A DNA stretch of 64,000 bases from contig NZ_JACIEI010000002.1 of NCBI RefSeq assembly GCF_014196805.1, positions 310,001 through 374,000 of the forward strand. The letters are read 5' to 3'. The notes below the pieces were generated by a model. The model searched no databases. It was not told the origin of the DNA and worked only from the letters and a program-made list of their open reading frames with translations. This DNA comes from Sulfitobacter undariae. GTDB taxonomy: Bacteria; Pseudomonadota; Alphaproteobacteria; Rhodobacterales; Rhodobacteraceae. Position numbers and translations under genes: made by a program. Positions 25,635 through 34,691 of this stretch are shown here, piece by piece (position 1 is the first letter of the stretch; every line of letters starts with the position of its first letter).

Positions 25635-27314
25635 TTATTGCGCCTGATAGGTCACTTTGCCATCACAAATTGTCGTGGCCGCGTTTGCTTCGGTGATCCG
25701 ATCAGCGGCCAGCGCAAAGAGATCACGATCCATCACTACTACATCGGCCTGTAAGCCCACTTTGATCCTGCCGCGTTTATGCTCGGCAAACTCGGCCCAT
25801 GCGTTATCGCGGGTATAGCTGGCCAATGTGTCGGTCAGGCTTTGGGTTTGATCGGGCCAGTCCTCGCCCAAATCCAATGGCGCAATGGCGGCGCGGATGT
25901 TGGGCATCACGTCAACAGGGATCACAGGCCAATCAGTTGAGAAAATCACCTTGGCGCCCGTATCACGGATGGTTTGCCACGCATAAGCACCTTTGATCTG
26001 TTCGGGGTGGATACATTGGCCAATGGCACCTGGTGGAAAGATATGGCCAATCGGCGCATGGCCGGGCTGGATTGACGCGACAATGCCAAGCTGCGCCAGA
26101 CGCGGGATGTCATCGACATGCATCACTTCCAGATGTTCGATCCGGTGGCGGCTGTCGCGCGTGCCATTTGCCTTTTGCGCTGCGTCATAGGCGTCAATGG
26201 TGCGGCGCACCCCTGCATCCCCAATCGCATGAACCGCAATCTGGAAACCCAGTCTGTCGGCTTCAACGCAGCACTTCACAAAATGCTCTTGGGTAAAGAC
26301 TTCGTCACCTGTGTTGCCATCCTTACCCAGATCAGCGGGGTAGGGATGCAGCATCAGGGCTGTACCGCTTTCGACCACACCGTCGATGAACATTTTGACG
26401 TGCGAACACCGCACCATTTCTGTCTGCGTATGGTCACGCATGAGGGGCGCTTGGGTGGTTAACCATTCCAACGGGTCGGTACCTTTCATGTGGAAAGGCA
26501 CATTGCAGCGGATGATCAAGCGGCCTTCGGCCTCTAGCTCGGACAGTAATTTCAACTGATAGGTATTGCCGTCCATCAGGTGCAATCCGGTGATCCCCTG
26601 CGCGGCGCAATGTTTCAAGCCGCGTTCAATGGCGTCTTTGTCCATTTCGCGCTGGGCAGGGGTGGCGGGCGGCACGGGGTCTTTGCCTGTGGTCAGCCCC
26701 ATCATATCGCGCCCGCCATAACGCGTCAGCGCCAGCACGGGACCATAGGCCCCCGGCTCTAGCAACGCACCACTGGCCTGCCCGTCGTCGCCCATGACGA
26801 TCTCGGAACCCGCATCAACTTTGCCGCCTTCCAGCATGCCTACGGCACGTAGGGCCGCCGTGTTGGCCCAAACAGTATGGTGATCGGGCGCAAACATCGC
26901 CAGCGGGCGATCGGGCAAAATTTGGTCAAGGTCTTGGCGGGTCAGGGTGGCCCCTGTGCCCAGAATATCATAATCGGCCATCACGCAGAAAACCATCTGG
27001 TCGTCCGGGTTGGCGGCGGCATATGGCAGGATGCGTGTTTTCATCTCCTCCAGCCCTTTGACGCCGTAGAGGTCTAACATTTCCAATTCAACCGAGCCGC
27101 CAAACAGATGCACATGGCTGTCGATAATGCCGGGTAAAACTGTGCCGCCCTGCGCGTCAAGCATTTTGGTCTGCGGGCCAGCCAACGCAAGGATATCCGC
27201 GTCATTGCCTACCGCAGTGATCAACCCGCCTGTGATGGCCATGGCTTGTGCTGACGGGGCAGCGTTGTCAAAAGTGGTGAGTTTTCCGGTGTGGATGATG
27301 ATGTCAGGTGTCAT
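25635..27314 (-). CDS. YtcJ-like metal-dependent amidohydrolase
   Basis: 559 aa, usual for the YtcJ/NfdA branch of amidohydrolase family 3. Metal ligands: DSHVHLFGG (His67, His69), later His residues in AVHAIGDAGVR and RIEHLEV, and the aspartate in VIFSTDWPVIP. C-terminal beta-sandwich ends with LQADVVVMDRDLFAL. Enzymes of this type hydrolyse N-formyl or N-acyl amines and related amides; the substrate is unknown. No signal peptide seen, so cytoplasmic. It lies directly downstream of the polyamine-type importer on the same strand but behind a strong terminator, so it may have its own promoter. Confidence 0.82.
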   Translation of the reverse strand: MTPDIIIHTGKLTTFDNAAPSAQAMAITGGLITAVGNDADILALAGPQTKMLDAQGGTVLPGIIDSHVHLFGGSVELEMLDLYGVKGLEEMKTRILPYAAANPDDQMVFCVMADYDILGTGATLTRQDLDQILPDRPLAMFAPDHHTVWANTAALRAVGMLEGGKVDAGSEIVMGDDGQASGALLEPGAYGPVLALTRYGGRDMMGLTTGKDPVPPATPAQREMDKDAIERGLKHCAAQGITGLHLMDGNTYQLKLLSELEAEGRLIIRCNVPFHMKGTDPLEWLTTQAPLMRDHTQTEMVRCSHVKMFIDGVVESGTALMLHPYPADLGKDGNTGDEVFTQEHFVKCCVEADRLGFQIAVHAIGDAGVRRTIDAYDAAQKANGTRDSRHRIEHLEVMHVDDIPRLAQLGIVASIQPGHAPIGHIFPPGAIGQCIHPEQIKGAYAWQTIRDTGAKVIFSTDWPVIPVDVMPNIRAAIAPLDLGEDWPDQTQSLTDTLASYTRDNAWAEFAEHKRGRIKVGLQADVVVMDRDLFALAADRITEANAATTICDGKVTYQAQ

Positions 27315-27331
27315 ACAAGCCTCTGGCAGAA

Positions 27332-27362
27332 TGAAAAACAGCCCCGCAATTGCGGGGCTGTT
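27332..27362 (-). terminator. Strong terminator after the polyamine binding-protein gene
   Basis: The 26 bp at 27337-27362 are a perfect palindrome whose left half is AACAGCCCCGCAA. On the minus strand the hairpin is followed by TTTTTCAT, giving a run of U. It ends the importer operon whose last stop is at 27381 and precedes the amidohydrolase start at 27314. Confidence 0.88.
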
Positions 27363-27380
27363 GGTTGGCTTTATCTTCGC

Positions 27381-28400
27381 TTACTTCTGCAATTCTGTCC
27401 AGATCGCAGTGTAGAGCTTGCTTGCTTCTGGTGGGCAGGTTCTGGCGATATAGGCAGCGCCTTTCAGCTCGGCTGGAACAACGATTTCTGGTGCTGTTTT
27501 CAGGTCTTCGGCCATGAACTCTTCTGATCCGACAATACCATTTGCATAACGCGCAAAGGTAGACAGCATCGCCGCGTTTTCAGGGTCCATCATGAAGTTA
27601 AGGAAGGTTTTTGCCTCATCGACATTTTTGGCGTCTGCCAGAATTGCCGCGTTGTCCATCCAAACAGAGAAGCCTTCTTGGGGATAGCCGAATGCGATGT
27701 CGGCGTTTTGCACACGTGCGCGCATAGAGGCACCGTTCCAGTTGGTGCCAGCAGCGACATCGCCCGCAGCGTATTTCTCGATCATGCCGTAATCCATGGA
27801 CAGCCAGTGTGGTTTGGCTGCTGTCAGCACGTCACGGACTTTCATCAGGACTTCTTTGTCCGCTGTACATTGTTCGCCGCCAACATAGTGGATCGCCATT
27901 TGCATCACGTCATTCATTTCTGGTGTGACGTTGATCTTGCCTTTCAGCTCTTCTGGCGGGTCGAATACGACGGCTGCGGTGTTGATGTCGCCTGTGTAGG
28001 TTTTGGTGTTCACGGTCACACCAACGGTGCCCCACTGCCACGGCACGGTATAGTTGCGGCCCGGATCAAACTCTACGTCTACCCACTGTGGGTCCACGTT
28101 TTTAAAGTTCTCCATCTCGTTCGGCTTGCTTTCCATCAGCAGGCCTTCTTTGATGAAGATCGGAACATATGTGCCGGACGGCACAACAATATCAAACCCG
28201 TGGCCGCCTGCTTTGATTTTTGCCAGCGCGGTATCGTTGCTGTCATAATCGGTGATCGTGACCTTGATGCCGGTCTCTTCCTCGAACTTCGTGATCATCT
28301 CGGGCGAGGTGTAGTTGCCCCAGTTGTAGAGGTTCAATTCACCTTCGGCAAAGGCGGGGCCTGCAAGAACAAGCGCAAGTGCGGTGACTGTCTTTTTCAT
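27381..28400 (-). CDS. Spermidine/putrescine-type ABC transporter substrate-binding protein (PotD/PotF family)
   Basis: 339 aa from ATG 28400, preceded by AGGAG. Signal peptide 1-18 (MKKTVTALALVLAGPAFA). The mature start EGELNLYNWGNYTSPEMITKF and the segment GIKVTITDYDSNDTALAKI are hallmarks of PotD/PotF. Ligand pocket residues such as the aromatic in YNWGNY and an acidic residue in WMDNAAILAD fit amine binding. Unusually it is the last gene of the cluster (ATPase, permease, permease, binding protein). A polyamine ligand is likely, though related systems carry other cationic solutes. Confidence 0.87.
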   Translation of the reverse strand: MKKTVTALALVLAGPAFAEGELNLYNWGNYTSPEMITKFEEETGIKVTITDYDSNDTALAKIKAGGHGFDIVVPSGTYVPIFIKEGLLMESKPNEMENFKNVDPQWVDVEFDPGRNYTVPWQWGTVGVTVNTKTYTGDINTAAVVFDPPEELKGKINVTPEMNDVMQMAIHYVGGEQCTADKEVLMKVRDVLTAAKPHWLSMDYGMIEKYAAGDVAAGTNWNGASMRARVQNADIAFGYPQEGFSVWMDNAAILADAKNVDEAKTFLNFMMDPENAAMLSTFARYANGIVGSEEFMAEDLKTAPEIVVPAELKGAAYIARTCPPEASKLYTAIWTELQK

Positions 28401-28419
28401 TTTTAACTCCTGTTGGTTT

Positions 28420-29223
28420 TTAATTTCGTATTTTGCTGAGCAGTGTAAAGGCAACGACCATAAAGACCGAAATACCTAGTAGAACAGTAGAAATCGCATT
28501 GATTTCCGGCGTGATCACGCGGCGCAACTGGCCCAGCATGTAGGTCGGCAGCGTGTCTTGGCCAGCGGATTTCACGAATTCGGTGATAACTACATCATCC
28601 AGAGAGATGACAAAAGCCAGCATCGCGCCCGCAAGGATACCGGGCCAAAGTTGGGGCAGGGTCACGCGGCGGAACACCAAAAACGGCGAAGCGTAGAGAT
28701 CAGCCGCTGCTTGCTCAAGGCTTAGGTCCATGCCTTGCAGCCGTGCGCGAATTGGCAGGTAGGCAAAGGGGATACAAAAAGCCGCGTGAGCGATGATCAG
28801 GTACAGCAGTCCCGTATAGCCTGTGGCGACTTTGATCACTGAAAACAGGATCAACAAGGCAACCGCTGTCACAATCTCAGGCACCATCAGGGGCTGGTTG
28901 ATCATAGCAAATGCCGCTGTCTGGCCTTTGAACTTGGGCGTGCGAGTGGTTGCAAGGGCTGCCATCACAGCAACGCTTGTCGCAATGGCTGAGGCCCAGA
29001 AGGCAATCACTAGGGATCTGACAGTTGCGTCTTGGACCTGTTCATTCTCCCATGCCGAAACATACCAGCGCCACGAAAAACCTTCCCATGCTGCGATGGA
29101 GGTGCCCGAGTTGAAGGAATAGATGATCAGCAAAAAGATTGGTGTGTAGAGCAGGATGAAACAGGCGATTGCAATAGTGCCAAAACCTGTCTGTTTCTTG
29201 ATGTCAAAACCGTGTTTAGCCAT
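28420..29223 (-). CDS. Polyamine-type ABC transporter permease, PotC/PotI family
   Basis: 267 aa from ATG 29223 (MAKHGFDIKKQ), overlapping the upstream permease stop by 8 bp; an ATG at 29256 would lie deeper inside that gene. Six hydrophobic segments; ATPase-coupling motif EQAAADLYASPFLVFRRVTLP. The conserved YTPIFLLIIYSFNSG near the N-terminus and FVISLDDVVITEF near 200 are typical of PotC. Confidence 0.9.
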   Translation of the reverse strand: MAKHGFDIKKQTGFGTIAIACFILLYTPIFLLIIYSFNSGTSIAAWEGFSWRWYVSAWENEQVQDATVRSLVIAFWASAIATSVAVMAALATTRTPKFKGQTAAFAMINQPLMVPEIVTAVALLILFSVIKVATGYTGLLYLIIAHAAFCIPFAYLPIRARLQGMDLSLEQAAADLYASPFLVFRRVTLPQLWPGILAGAMLAFVISLDDVVITEFVKSAGQDTLPTYMLGQLRRVITPEINAISTVLLGISVFMVVAFTLLSKIRN

Positions 29224-30127
29224 GATGTGCATCCTCTTTGCCAGCGGTGCGCACATAGAAGATCAGTGCGACCATAACGATAACCAGCAACGTGATCGAC
29301 AGCGCAGCCCCCAAAGGCCAGTTGCGGCCTTGGCCGAATTGCAGTTCGATCAGGTTGCCCAGCATCAACTGATTGCCGCCGCCCATCACACGCGGTGTCA
29401 CATAAGCGCCCAGCGATGGGACAAACACCAGAATGGAACCCGCGATCACACCCGGTTTTACCAGCGGCATAATCACACGGCGCAACACCTGAAAACGCGT
29501 CGCATAAAGATCGTAGCCCGCCTCGACGAGGCTGAAATCCAGCCGCTCCATTGACGCATAGACGGGCAGAACCATCAGGGGCAGATAAACATAGAGCATA
29601 CCCAGCAGGATCGAACCTTCGGTATAGAGCATCTGGATCGGCGCATCGATAATACCCAGCCACAGCAGAAGCGTGTTGATAGTGCCTTCATTGCGGATCA
29701 ATTCGAGGATCGCAAAGGTGCGGATCAACAGGTTGGTCCAGAACGGGATCATGATCAACAACATCCACATGTCGCGCTGTTGTTTCGGGCGTGTAGCGAT
29801 GAAATATGCGGTGGGAACGCCAAAGAACAGGCAGGCCAACGTTGTCATCAGTGAAAGCTTGATCGACCGCCACAAGATGCTCAGATGTGCATCCGACCAC
29901 CCTAAGGTGTCATCGAAAATATCGCGCTGCGCAAAAACGTTGAACCAGCCGTCGGTGGAAAATTTCCAAACCACCCCGCCATAATCGCCGGGCGTCAGAA
30001 AGGAATACACCAAGGTGATCAGCAACGGGCCGCTGGCTGCAAGGACCAGAATGATTAACGCAGGCGCAAGCAGCATCCAGCGGGTGCGCGATGCGCGTTT
30101 GGCGACAGTTGTGGACAGATCAGCCAT
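29216..30127 (-). CDS. Polyamine-type ABC transporter permease, PotB/PotH family
   Basis: 303 aa with six membrane segments. Coupling motif VEAGYDLYATRFQVLRRVIMP near 210 and MLLIMIPFWTNLLIRTFA are characteristic of PotB/PotH. It begins 4 bp after the ATPase stop (30131) and overlaps the PotC-type gene by 8 bp, so the operon is tightly coupled. Confidence 0.9.
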   Translation of the reverse strand: MADLSTTVAKRASRTRWMLLAPALIILVLAASGPLLITLVYSFLTPGDYGGVVWKFSTDGWFNVFAQRDIFDDTLGWSDAHLSILWRSIKLSLMTTLACLFFGVPTAYFIATRPKQQRDMWMLLIMIPFWTNLLIRTFAILELIRNEGTINTLLLWLGIIDAPIQMLYTEGSILLGMLYVYLPLMVLPVYASMERLDFSLVEAGYDLYATRFQVLRRVIMPLVKPGVIAGSILVFVPSLGAYVTPRVMGGGNQLMLGNLIELQFGQGRNWPLGAALSITLLVIVMVALIFYVRTAGKEDAHHG

Positions 30128-30130
30128 GCA

Positions 30131-31210
30131 TCAATCCTTCAGAACCTGAGCCACATTCGCACCAAAGCGTACAGCGGCACGGTCTCCCTTTTCGTATTCC
30201 AATGTCGAATCCGCGCTGTTTTGCTGGCGCAGAACAAAGGTGGTGCCGTCCTCCAGCGTCATATGCACATGGGTGTCGGTGCCGAAATAGACGATATTGT
30301 CGATCATGCCGCTCAACAGACCGGTTTCAGAGGTGGTCAGGCTTGCTTGCTCGGGGCGTACGGCAAGGGTCACGGCACCTTCGCGTGCAACACCTTCGGG
30401 CAGATGCGCGGTGACGGTTTTGCCAGAGGCTAGCAATACCTGCGCCACATCCCCTTCGACAGATTTGATCTGCGCGGGCAGGAAGTTGGTATCCCCAATG
30501 AAATCCGCCACAAAGCGTTCAGCAGGGCGGTCATAGATATCACGTGGGGAACCGATCTGGCGGATCGAACCACCACCCATAACCGCGATGCGGTCTGACA
30601 TGGTCAGGGCTTCTTCTTGGTCATGGGTGACAAAGATAAAGGTAATGCCGGTTTCAGTCTGGAGGCGCTTCAGTTCCAACTGCATCTCTTTGCGCAGCTT
30701 GAAATCCAGCGCGCTGAGCGGCTCATCCAGCAGTAATACACGCGGTTTGGGTGCCAATGCACGGGCAAGGGCCACACGCTGCTGCTGGCCACCAGAAATC
30801 TGGCTGGTCTGGCGATCCGCCATTGCGGTCATCTGCACCAGTTCCATCATCTCATCAACGGTGGCTTTAATCTCGGCTTTTGGTTTGCCCAGCATTTCCA
30901 AACCAAAAGCGATGTTCTGTGCCACTGTCAGGTGGGGGAATAAGGCATAGCTTTGGAATACGGTGTTGATCGGGCGTTTATATGGGGGCAAGTCCAGCAG
31001 GTCTTTGCCGAACATCTCCAGCGTGCCTCCCGTGGGATGTTCGAACCCTGCGATCAGCCGCAGCATTGTGGTTTTGCCACAGCCTGACGGGCCAAGAAGG
31101 GTGAAAAACTCGTTGTCGCCAATCTCAAGATCGACGCCGGCCAATGCCTCTACAGGCGGGTTGCCGGGATAAACCTTGCGCAGGTTGCGGGCGTGTATCG
31201 CTGTGGTCAA
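30131..31210 (-). CDS. Polyamine-type ABC transporter ATP-binding protein, PotA/PotG family
   Basis: 359 aa if translation begins at TTG 31210, preceded by AGGGGA at good spacing; the longer ATG start at 31279 (382 aa) has no visible site and adds residues unlike PotA. Walker [12 protein letters not shown] (40-50), Q-loop [12 protein letters not shown], signature [14 protein letters not shown], Walker [14 protein letters not shown] and His switch VTHDQEEA. The C-terminal TOBE domain is present. First gene of the operon, divergent from a LuxR-type regulator. Confidence 0.87.
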   Translation of the reverse strand: MTTAIHARNLRKVYPGNPPVEALAGVDLEIGDNEFFTLLGPSGCGKTTMLRLIAGFEHPTGGTLEMFGKDLLDLPPYKRPINTVFQSYALFPHLTVAQNIAFGLEMLGKPKAEIKATVDEMMELVQMTAMADRQTSQISGGQQQRVALARALAPKPRVLLLDEPLSALDFKLRKEMQLELKRLQTETGITFIFVTHDQEEALTMSDRIAVMGGGSIRQIGSPRDIYDRPAERFVADFIGDTNFLPAQIKSVEGDVAQVLLASGKTVTAHLPEGVAREGAVTLAVRPEQASLTTSETGLLSGMIDNIVYFGTDTHVHMTLEDGTTFVLRQQNSADSTLEYEKGDRAAVRFGANVAQVLKD

Positions 31211-31354
31211 ATTTGTGTCCCCTGTTCCAGTATCAAGGCAATATGCTGTGATAGCAGAGATTCCAGTAAACATGATCAAATTAGTTTAGGCTATGAAAAA
31301 TAACCCCGATCAGGTAGTTTTTTTTAAAATCGCTTTAATTAGGGGGTAATTTTA

Positions 31355-32152
31355 GTGCAGGAACTCTCTCATCGGGACGTTTTTCGCCTGCGTCATGCGA
31401 TGGCCTCGGTTGGAAGCGATTCTTTCTTCACCTCATTCAGGAAGCTTCTCAGAGGCAGATTACATTTCGATACGTTCCTGATGATGCGATTTGATGCGGG
31501 CAATGCGCCAACATTGCTCGGCACGTGGAAACGGCTGGGCGCGACGCCGCCGCATGTGTTGGGCGAATATCTGGATCGGGCGTACCGCCTTGATCCGTTT
31601 TACCAGTTTACTGATGTGCCAACGCAGGGCGGGCTGTACCGTCTTTGTGATATTGCGCCGGATCGGTTTTTCTCAAGCGAGTATTTCTACAAGTATTTCA
31701 AAGAAACCCGCCTGTTGGATGAGGTGGGGCTGCTTGCCCCGCTGTCTTGCGGGTCTGTCGTGCACTTGTCCTTCAGCCGTCTGGAGCGGAGCGGGCAATA
31801 TCGCCGTCGTGAAATACAATGTCTTCAGGATTACAGCCCGATTTTGTTGGAATTGCTGGTCAGCCATGGCCGGTCATTGCCGCTGGCGGGTGTTTCACCA
31901 CAAGAGCAGACCCGCGTCAGCGCTTTGCATGAACTTATCCTGAATGAAGCGAATGAGGCATTTCAGGCAGGGTTGACGCGCAGAGAGGCGCAGATTGCGG
32001 GGTTGGTTTTGCTGGGGCATTCCAATGGCTCTGCCGCGCAAATGCTGAATATCTCGCGTGAGACGGTCAAGGTGCACCGCCGCAACCTCTATAGTAAATT
32101 GAGAATATCGTCTTCGGGGTCTTTGTTCGAGATGCTGCGTCATCTTTTGTAG
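31355..32152 (+). CDS. LuxR-family helix-turn-helix regulator
   Basis: 265 aa from GTG 31355, with AGGGGG 8 nt upstream. The N-terminal 170 residues form a sensor with no receiver or clear autoinducer motif (FRKLLRGRLHFDTFLMMRFD, EYLDRAYRLDPFYQF). The C-terminal HTH, about 200-260, has TRREAQIAGLVLLGHSNGSAA and SRETVKVHRRNLYSKL. It diverges from the polyamine-type importer across an AT-rich spacer, which probably holds promoters for both, and is followed by ALDH and SDR genes. Likely a local regulator of polyamine or amine use; a quorum-sensing role is not supported. Confidence 0.85.
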   Translation: MQELSHRDVFRLRHAMASVGSDSFFTSFRKLLRGRLHFDTFLMMRFDAGNAPTLLGTWKRLGATPPHVLGEYLDRAYRLDPFYQFTDVPTQGGLYRLCDIAPDRFFSSEYFYKYFKETRLLDEVGLLAPLSCGSVVHLSFSRLERSGQYRRREIQCLQDYSPILLELLVSHGRSLPLAGVSPQEQTRVSALHELILNEANEAFQAGLTRREAQIAGLVLLGHSNGSAAQMLNISRETVKVHRRNLYSKLRISSSGSLFEMLRHLL

Positions 32153-32265
32153 AATTGTAAGGGCTTAGATAATGTCGGGAAACGGGATTTACGCGGCCTG
32201 ACGTCTTGCCTTTGGGCGCTTCTATTGTCAATCTCCGCGGAAATCTCTTCCTAAGGACAGTCCCT

Positions 32266-33720
32266 ATGCCATTGCGCCCGCTGAATATTGATCCCACACA
32301 TTGCCTGATTGACGGTACATGGGCACCCTGTGCCAGCGGGCAGGTTTTGCCGCTGTTGAACCCCTCGGATGGTAGCACGCTATGCGAAATCGCGCGTGGC
32401 GGTGCCGAAGATATGGACCGCGCTGTAGCTGCGGCCCGTGCGGCGTTTGAAGGTCCATGGGGGCGCACAACTGGGGTTGAGCGGGGGCGTATCCTGCAAA
32501 GAATCGGGGCGCTGGTTTTAGAGAACATCGACGAATTGGCCGAGTTGGAAGCACTGGACGTCGGCAAGCCGATTACTCAGGCCCGTGCCGATGTGGTGGC
32601 GCTGGCGCGTTATATGGAATTCTACGCAGGGGCCGTGGACAAGTTGCATGGCCAGACGATCCCGTATCTGGACGGCTATACTGTCTATACAATCCGCGAA
32701 GCGCATGGTGTTACGGGGCATATCATCCCGTGGAACTATCCGATGCAAATTATTGGCCGATCAGTCGGGGCGGCATTAGCCACTGGAAACGCGGCTGTGT
32801 TGAAACCCGCCGAGGAAGCCTGTCTGACAGCCATCGCCTTTGGCGAGTTGGCGCGTCGTGCGGGGCTGCCTGACGGGGCGTTGAATGTTGTGTCGGGGCT
32901 AGGTGCAGAGGCGGGTGCGGCGCTGACCTCACATGCGGATGTGAATCACATTTCTTTCACCGGTTCTGTCGGTACAGGCCGCCTGATCCAGCAGGCAGCA
33001 TCGCAAAATGTGATCCCTGTGACGCTGGAACTGGGTGGCAAATCGCCGCAGTTGGTGTTCGACGATGCAGACATCGACGCGGCGCTGCCGTTTTTGGTGA
33101 ATGCGGGTATCCAGAACGCAGGGCAGACTTGCTCGGCGTCTTCGCGGATTTTGGTGCAACGCGGGGTCTATGATGAAGTCGTGCGCCGCATGGCAGAGAA
33201 GTACTGCGAATTGCGGGCAGGGCCAGCCATGTCTGACCTCTCGGTTGGTCCGCTGGTCTCTGCTCGTCAAAAGGAAATCGTGGAAGGGTTTATCGCCAAA
33301 GGCGCTGACCTGAACCTTGCTGCACGGGGCGAAGTTGTTGCTGATGCGCCTGCAGGCGGTGCCTATGTTGCGCCGGCTTTGTTTGCGGATGTGTCACCGG
33401 ATCATGCGCTTGCACAAGATGAGATCTTCGGCCCTGTTCAGGTGATTATCCCGTTTGAAGACGAAGCCGAAGCGCTGGCGATTGCCAATGGTACGGCTTA
33501 CGGGCTTGTCGCTTCGATCTGGTCACGTGATGGGGCGCGTCAGATGCGTTTGGCCAAGGCGTTGCGTTCAGGCCAAGTGTTTTTGAACAACTACGGCGCA
33601 GGCGGCGGCGTTGAGTTGCCCTTTGGTGGGTCAGGTCTGTCGGGCTATGGCCGCGAGAAAGGGTTTGAGGCGCTATACGGCTTTACCTCGCTCAAAACGG
33701 TTGCAGCCTACCACGGCTGA
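32266..33720 (+). CDS. NAD(P)-dependent aldehyde dehydrogenase
   Basis: 484 aa from ATG 32266 (MPLRPLNIDPTHCLIDG), preceded by AAGGAC; an ATG at 32206 lacks a site. Motifs: PWNYPMQIIGRSV, catalytic glutamate in VTLELGGKSPQLVF, nucleophile in NAGQTCSASSRILV, EIFGPVQVI and the final ELPFGGSGLSGYGREKG. It oxidises aldehydes to acids; near betaine-aldehyde or aminoaldehyde dehydrogenases in style. Position next to a polyamine-type importer and regulator suggests an aminoaldehyde from amine breakdown, by inference. Confidence 0.9.
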   Translation: MPLRPLNIDPTHCLIDGTWAPCASGQVLPLLNPSDGSTLCEIARGGAEDMDRAVAAARAAFEGPWGRTTGVERGRILQRIGALVLENIDELAELEALDVGKPITQARADVVALARYMEFYAGAVDKLHGQTIPYLDGYTVYTIREAHGVTGHIIPWNYPMQIIGRSVGAALATGNAAVLKPAEEACLTAIAFGELARRAGLPDGALNVVSGLGAEAGAALTSHADVNHISFTGSVGTGRLIQQAASQNVIPVTLELGGKSPQLVFDDADIDAALPFLVNAGIQNAGQTCSASSRILVQRGVYDEVVRRMAEKYCELRAGPAMSDLSVGPLVSARQKEIVEGFIAKGADLNLAARGEVVADAPAGGAYVAPALFADVSPDHALAQDEIFGPVQVIIPFEDEAEALAIANGTAYGLVASIWSRDGARQMRLAKALRSGQVFLNNYGAGGGVELPFGGSGLSGYGREKGFEALYGFTSLKTVAAYHG

Positions 33721-33732
33721 TCTGGAATACCC

Positions 33733-33751
33733 GCGCCGATGCGGCGCATTT
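33733..33751 (+). terminator. Small intercistronic hairpin between ALDH and SDR genes
   Basis: GCGCCG / CGGCGC around ATG, followed by ATTTTG. Short stem and short U-run; probably partial attenuation within a two-gene unit. Confidence 0.35.
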
Positions 33752-33777
33752 TGAAACGTCAACAAAAGGAATAAACC

Positions 33778-34524
33778 ATGCGTTTGCAGGGAAAAACAGC
33801 GATTGTAACGGGCGGTGCCTCGGGTTTTGGTGCAGGGATTGTGCGCAAATTTGTGGCAGAGGGTGCGCGGGTGATGATCGCTGATCTGAATACAGAATTG
33901 GCTCAAGAGCTGGCCCAAGAACTGGGTGCGCAGACCATTGTTTCCACAACCAATGTGGCAAATGCCGCCAGCGTGGAGGCGATGACTGCACAGGCAATGG
34001 ACGCGTGGGGACAAATCGACATTCTGGTAAATAACGCGGGTGTCACGCATTTGCCTATGCCGATGGAGACTGTGACAGAAGATGATTTTGACCGTGTGTT
34101 CGCGGTTAATTGCAAATCCATCTATCTGACAACACAGCATATTGTGCCGCTGATGAAGGCCCGTGGCACAGGGAATGTGTTGCATGTTGCATCCACCGCA
34201 GGTGTGTCGCCGCGCCCGAACCTGAGCTGGTATAACGCGTCGAAAGGGTGGGTGAATAACGCCACCAAAGGCATGGCGGTTGAGCTGGCCCCCGCAGGTG
34301 TGCGCGTTAACGCATTGAACCCTGTTGCCGGTGAAACGCCGCTGCTGCAATCGTTCATGGGCGAGGATACGCCAGAGGTGCGTGCCAAGTTCCTGTCCAC
34401 CATCCCGCTGGGCCGCTTTTCCACACCCGAAGACATGGGCAATGCCGCGTGCTTCTTGTGCTCGGACGAGGCAAGCATGATTACAGGCGTATGCATGGAA
34501 GTGGATGGCGGGCGCTGTATCTAA
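33778..34524 (+). CDS. Short-chain dehydrogenase/reductase
   Basis: 248 aa, classical SDR. Cofactor motif TGGASGFGAGI (11-21), NNAG (85-88), catalytic Ser139, Tyr152 and Lys156 (WYNASKG), and the C-terminal ASMITGVCMEVDGGRCI. Asp36 after the second strand (MIADLN) favours NAD. AAAGGA precedes the ATG. It follows the aldehyde dehydrogenase by 57 bp and likely works on the same alcohol/ketone pathway; substrate unknown. Confidence 0.9.
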   Translation: MRLQGKTAIVTGGASGFGAGIVRKFVAEGARVMIADLNTELAQELAQELGAQTIVSTTNVANAASVEAMTAQAMDAWGQIDILVNNAGVTHLPMPMETVTEDDFDRVFAVNCKSIYLTTQHIVPLMKARGTGNVLHVASTAGVSPRPNLSWYNASKGWVNNATKGMAVELAPAGVRVNALNPVAGETPLLQSFMGEDTPEVRAKFLSTIPLGRFSTPEDMGNAACFLCSDEASMITGVCMEVDGGRCI

Positions 34525-34534
34525 GTTTCAAACG

Positions 34535-34594
34535 GAAACCCTAAAGAAATTTGGTTGTGCGGTCTGGTATCAGCCCGCACAATTCTTTAGTTTC
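34535..34594 (+). promoter_or_regulatory. Long imperfect hairpin ahead of the mrp operon
   Basis: CTAAAGAA (34541-34548) plus TTGTGCGG (34555-34562) pair with CCGCACAA (34575-34582) plus TTCTTTAG (34583-34590), with a 6-base bulge and 12-base loop; GAAA / TTTC can extend the base. It lies between the SDR stop and the GTG start of the antiporter gene. No U-run, so it may be a transcript end for the SDR gene or a 5' leader structure of the mrp operon. Confidence 0.5.
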
Positions 34595-34691
34595 TCCGAA
34601 ACTATTTGTAATATTCGCCACGATTCCTGATCGCGGTGAGACGACAGGCTGCGGAGTAGTTTTTTCCGCACCCCAACAGTATGGAGCGCGT

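Noticed and set aside
34551-34691. TTG start extending phaAB by 47 residues
   Set aside because: It falls within a long hairpin and the added residues are not like MrpA N-termini; GTG 34692 has a GGAG site.
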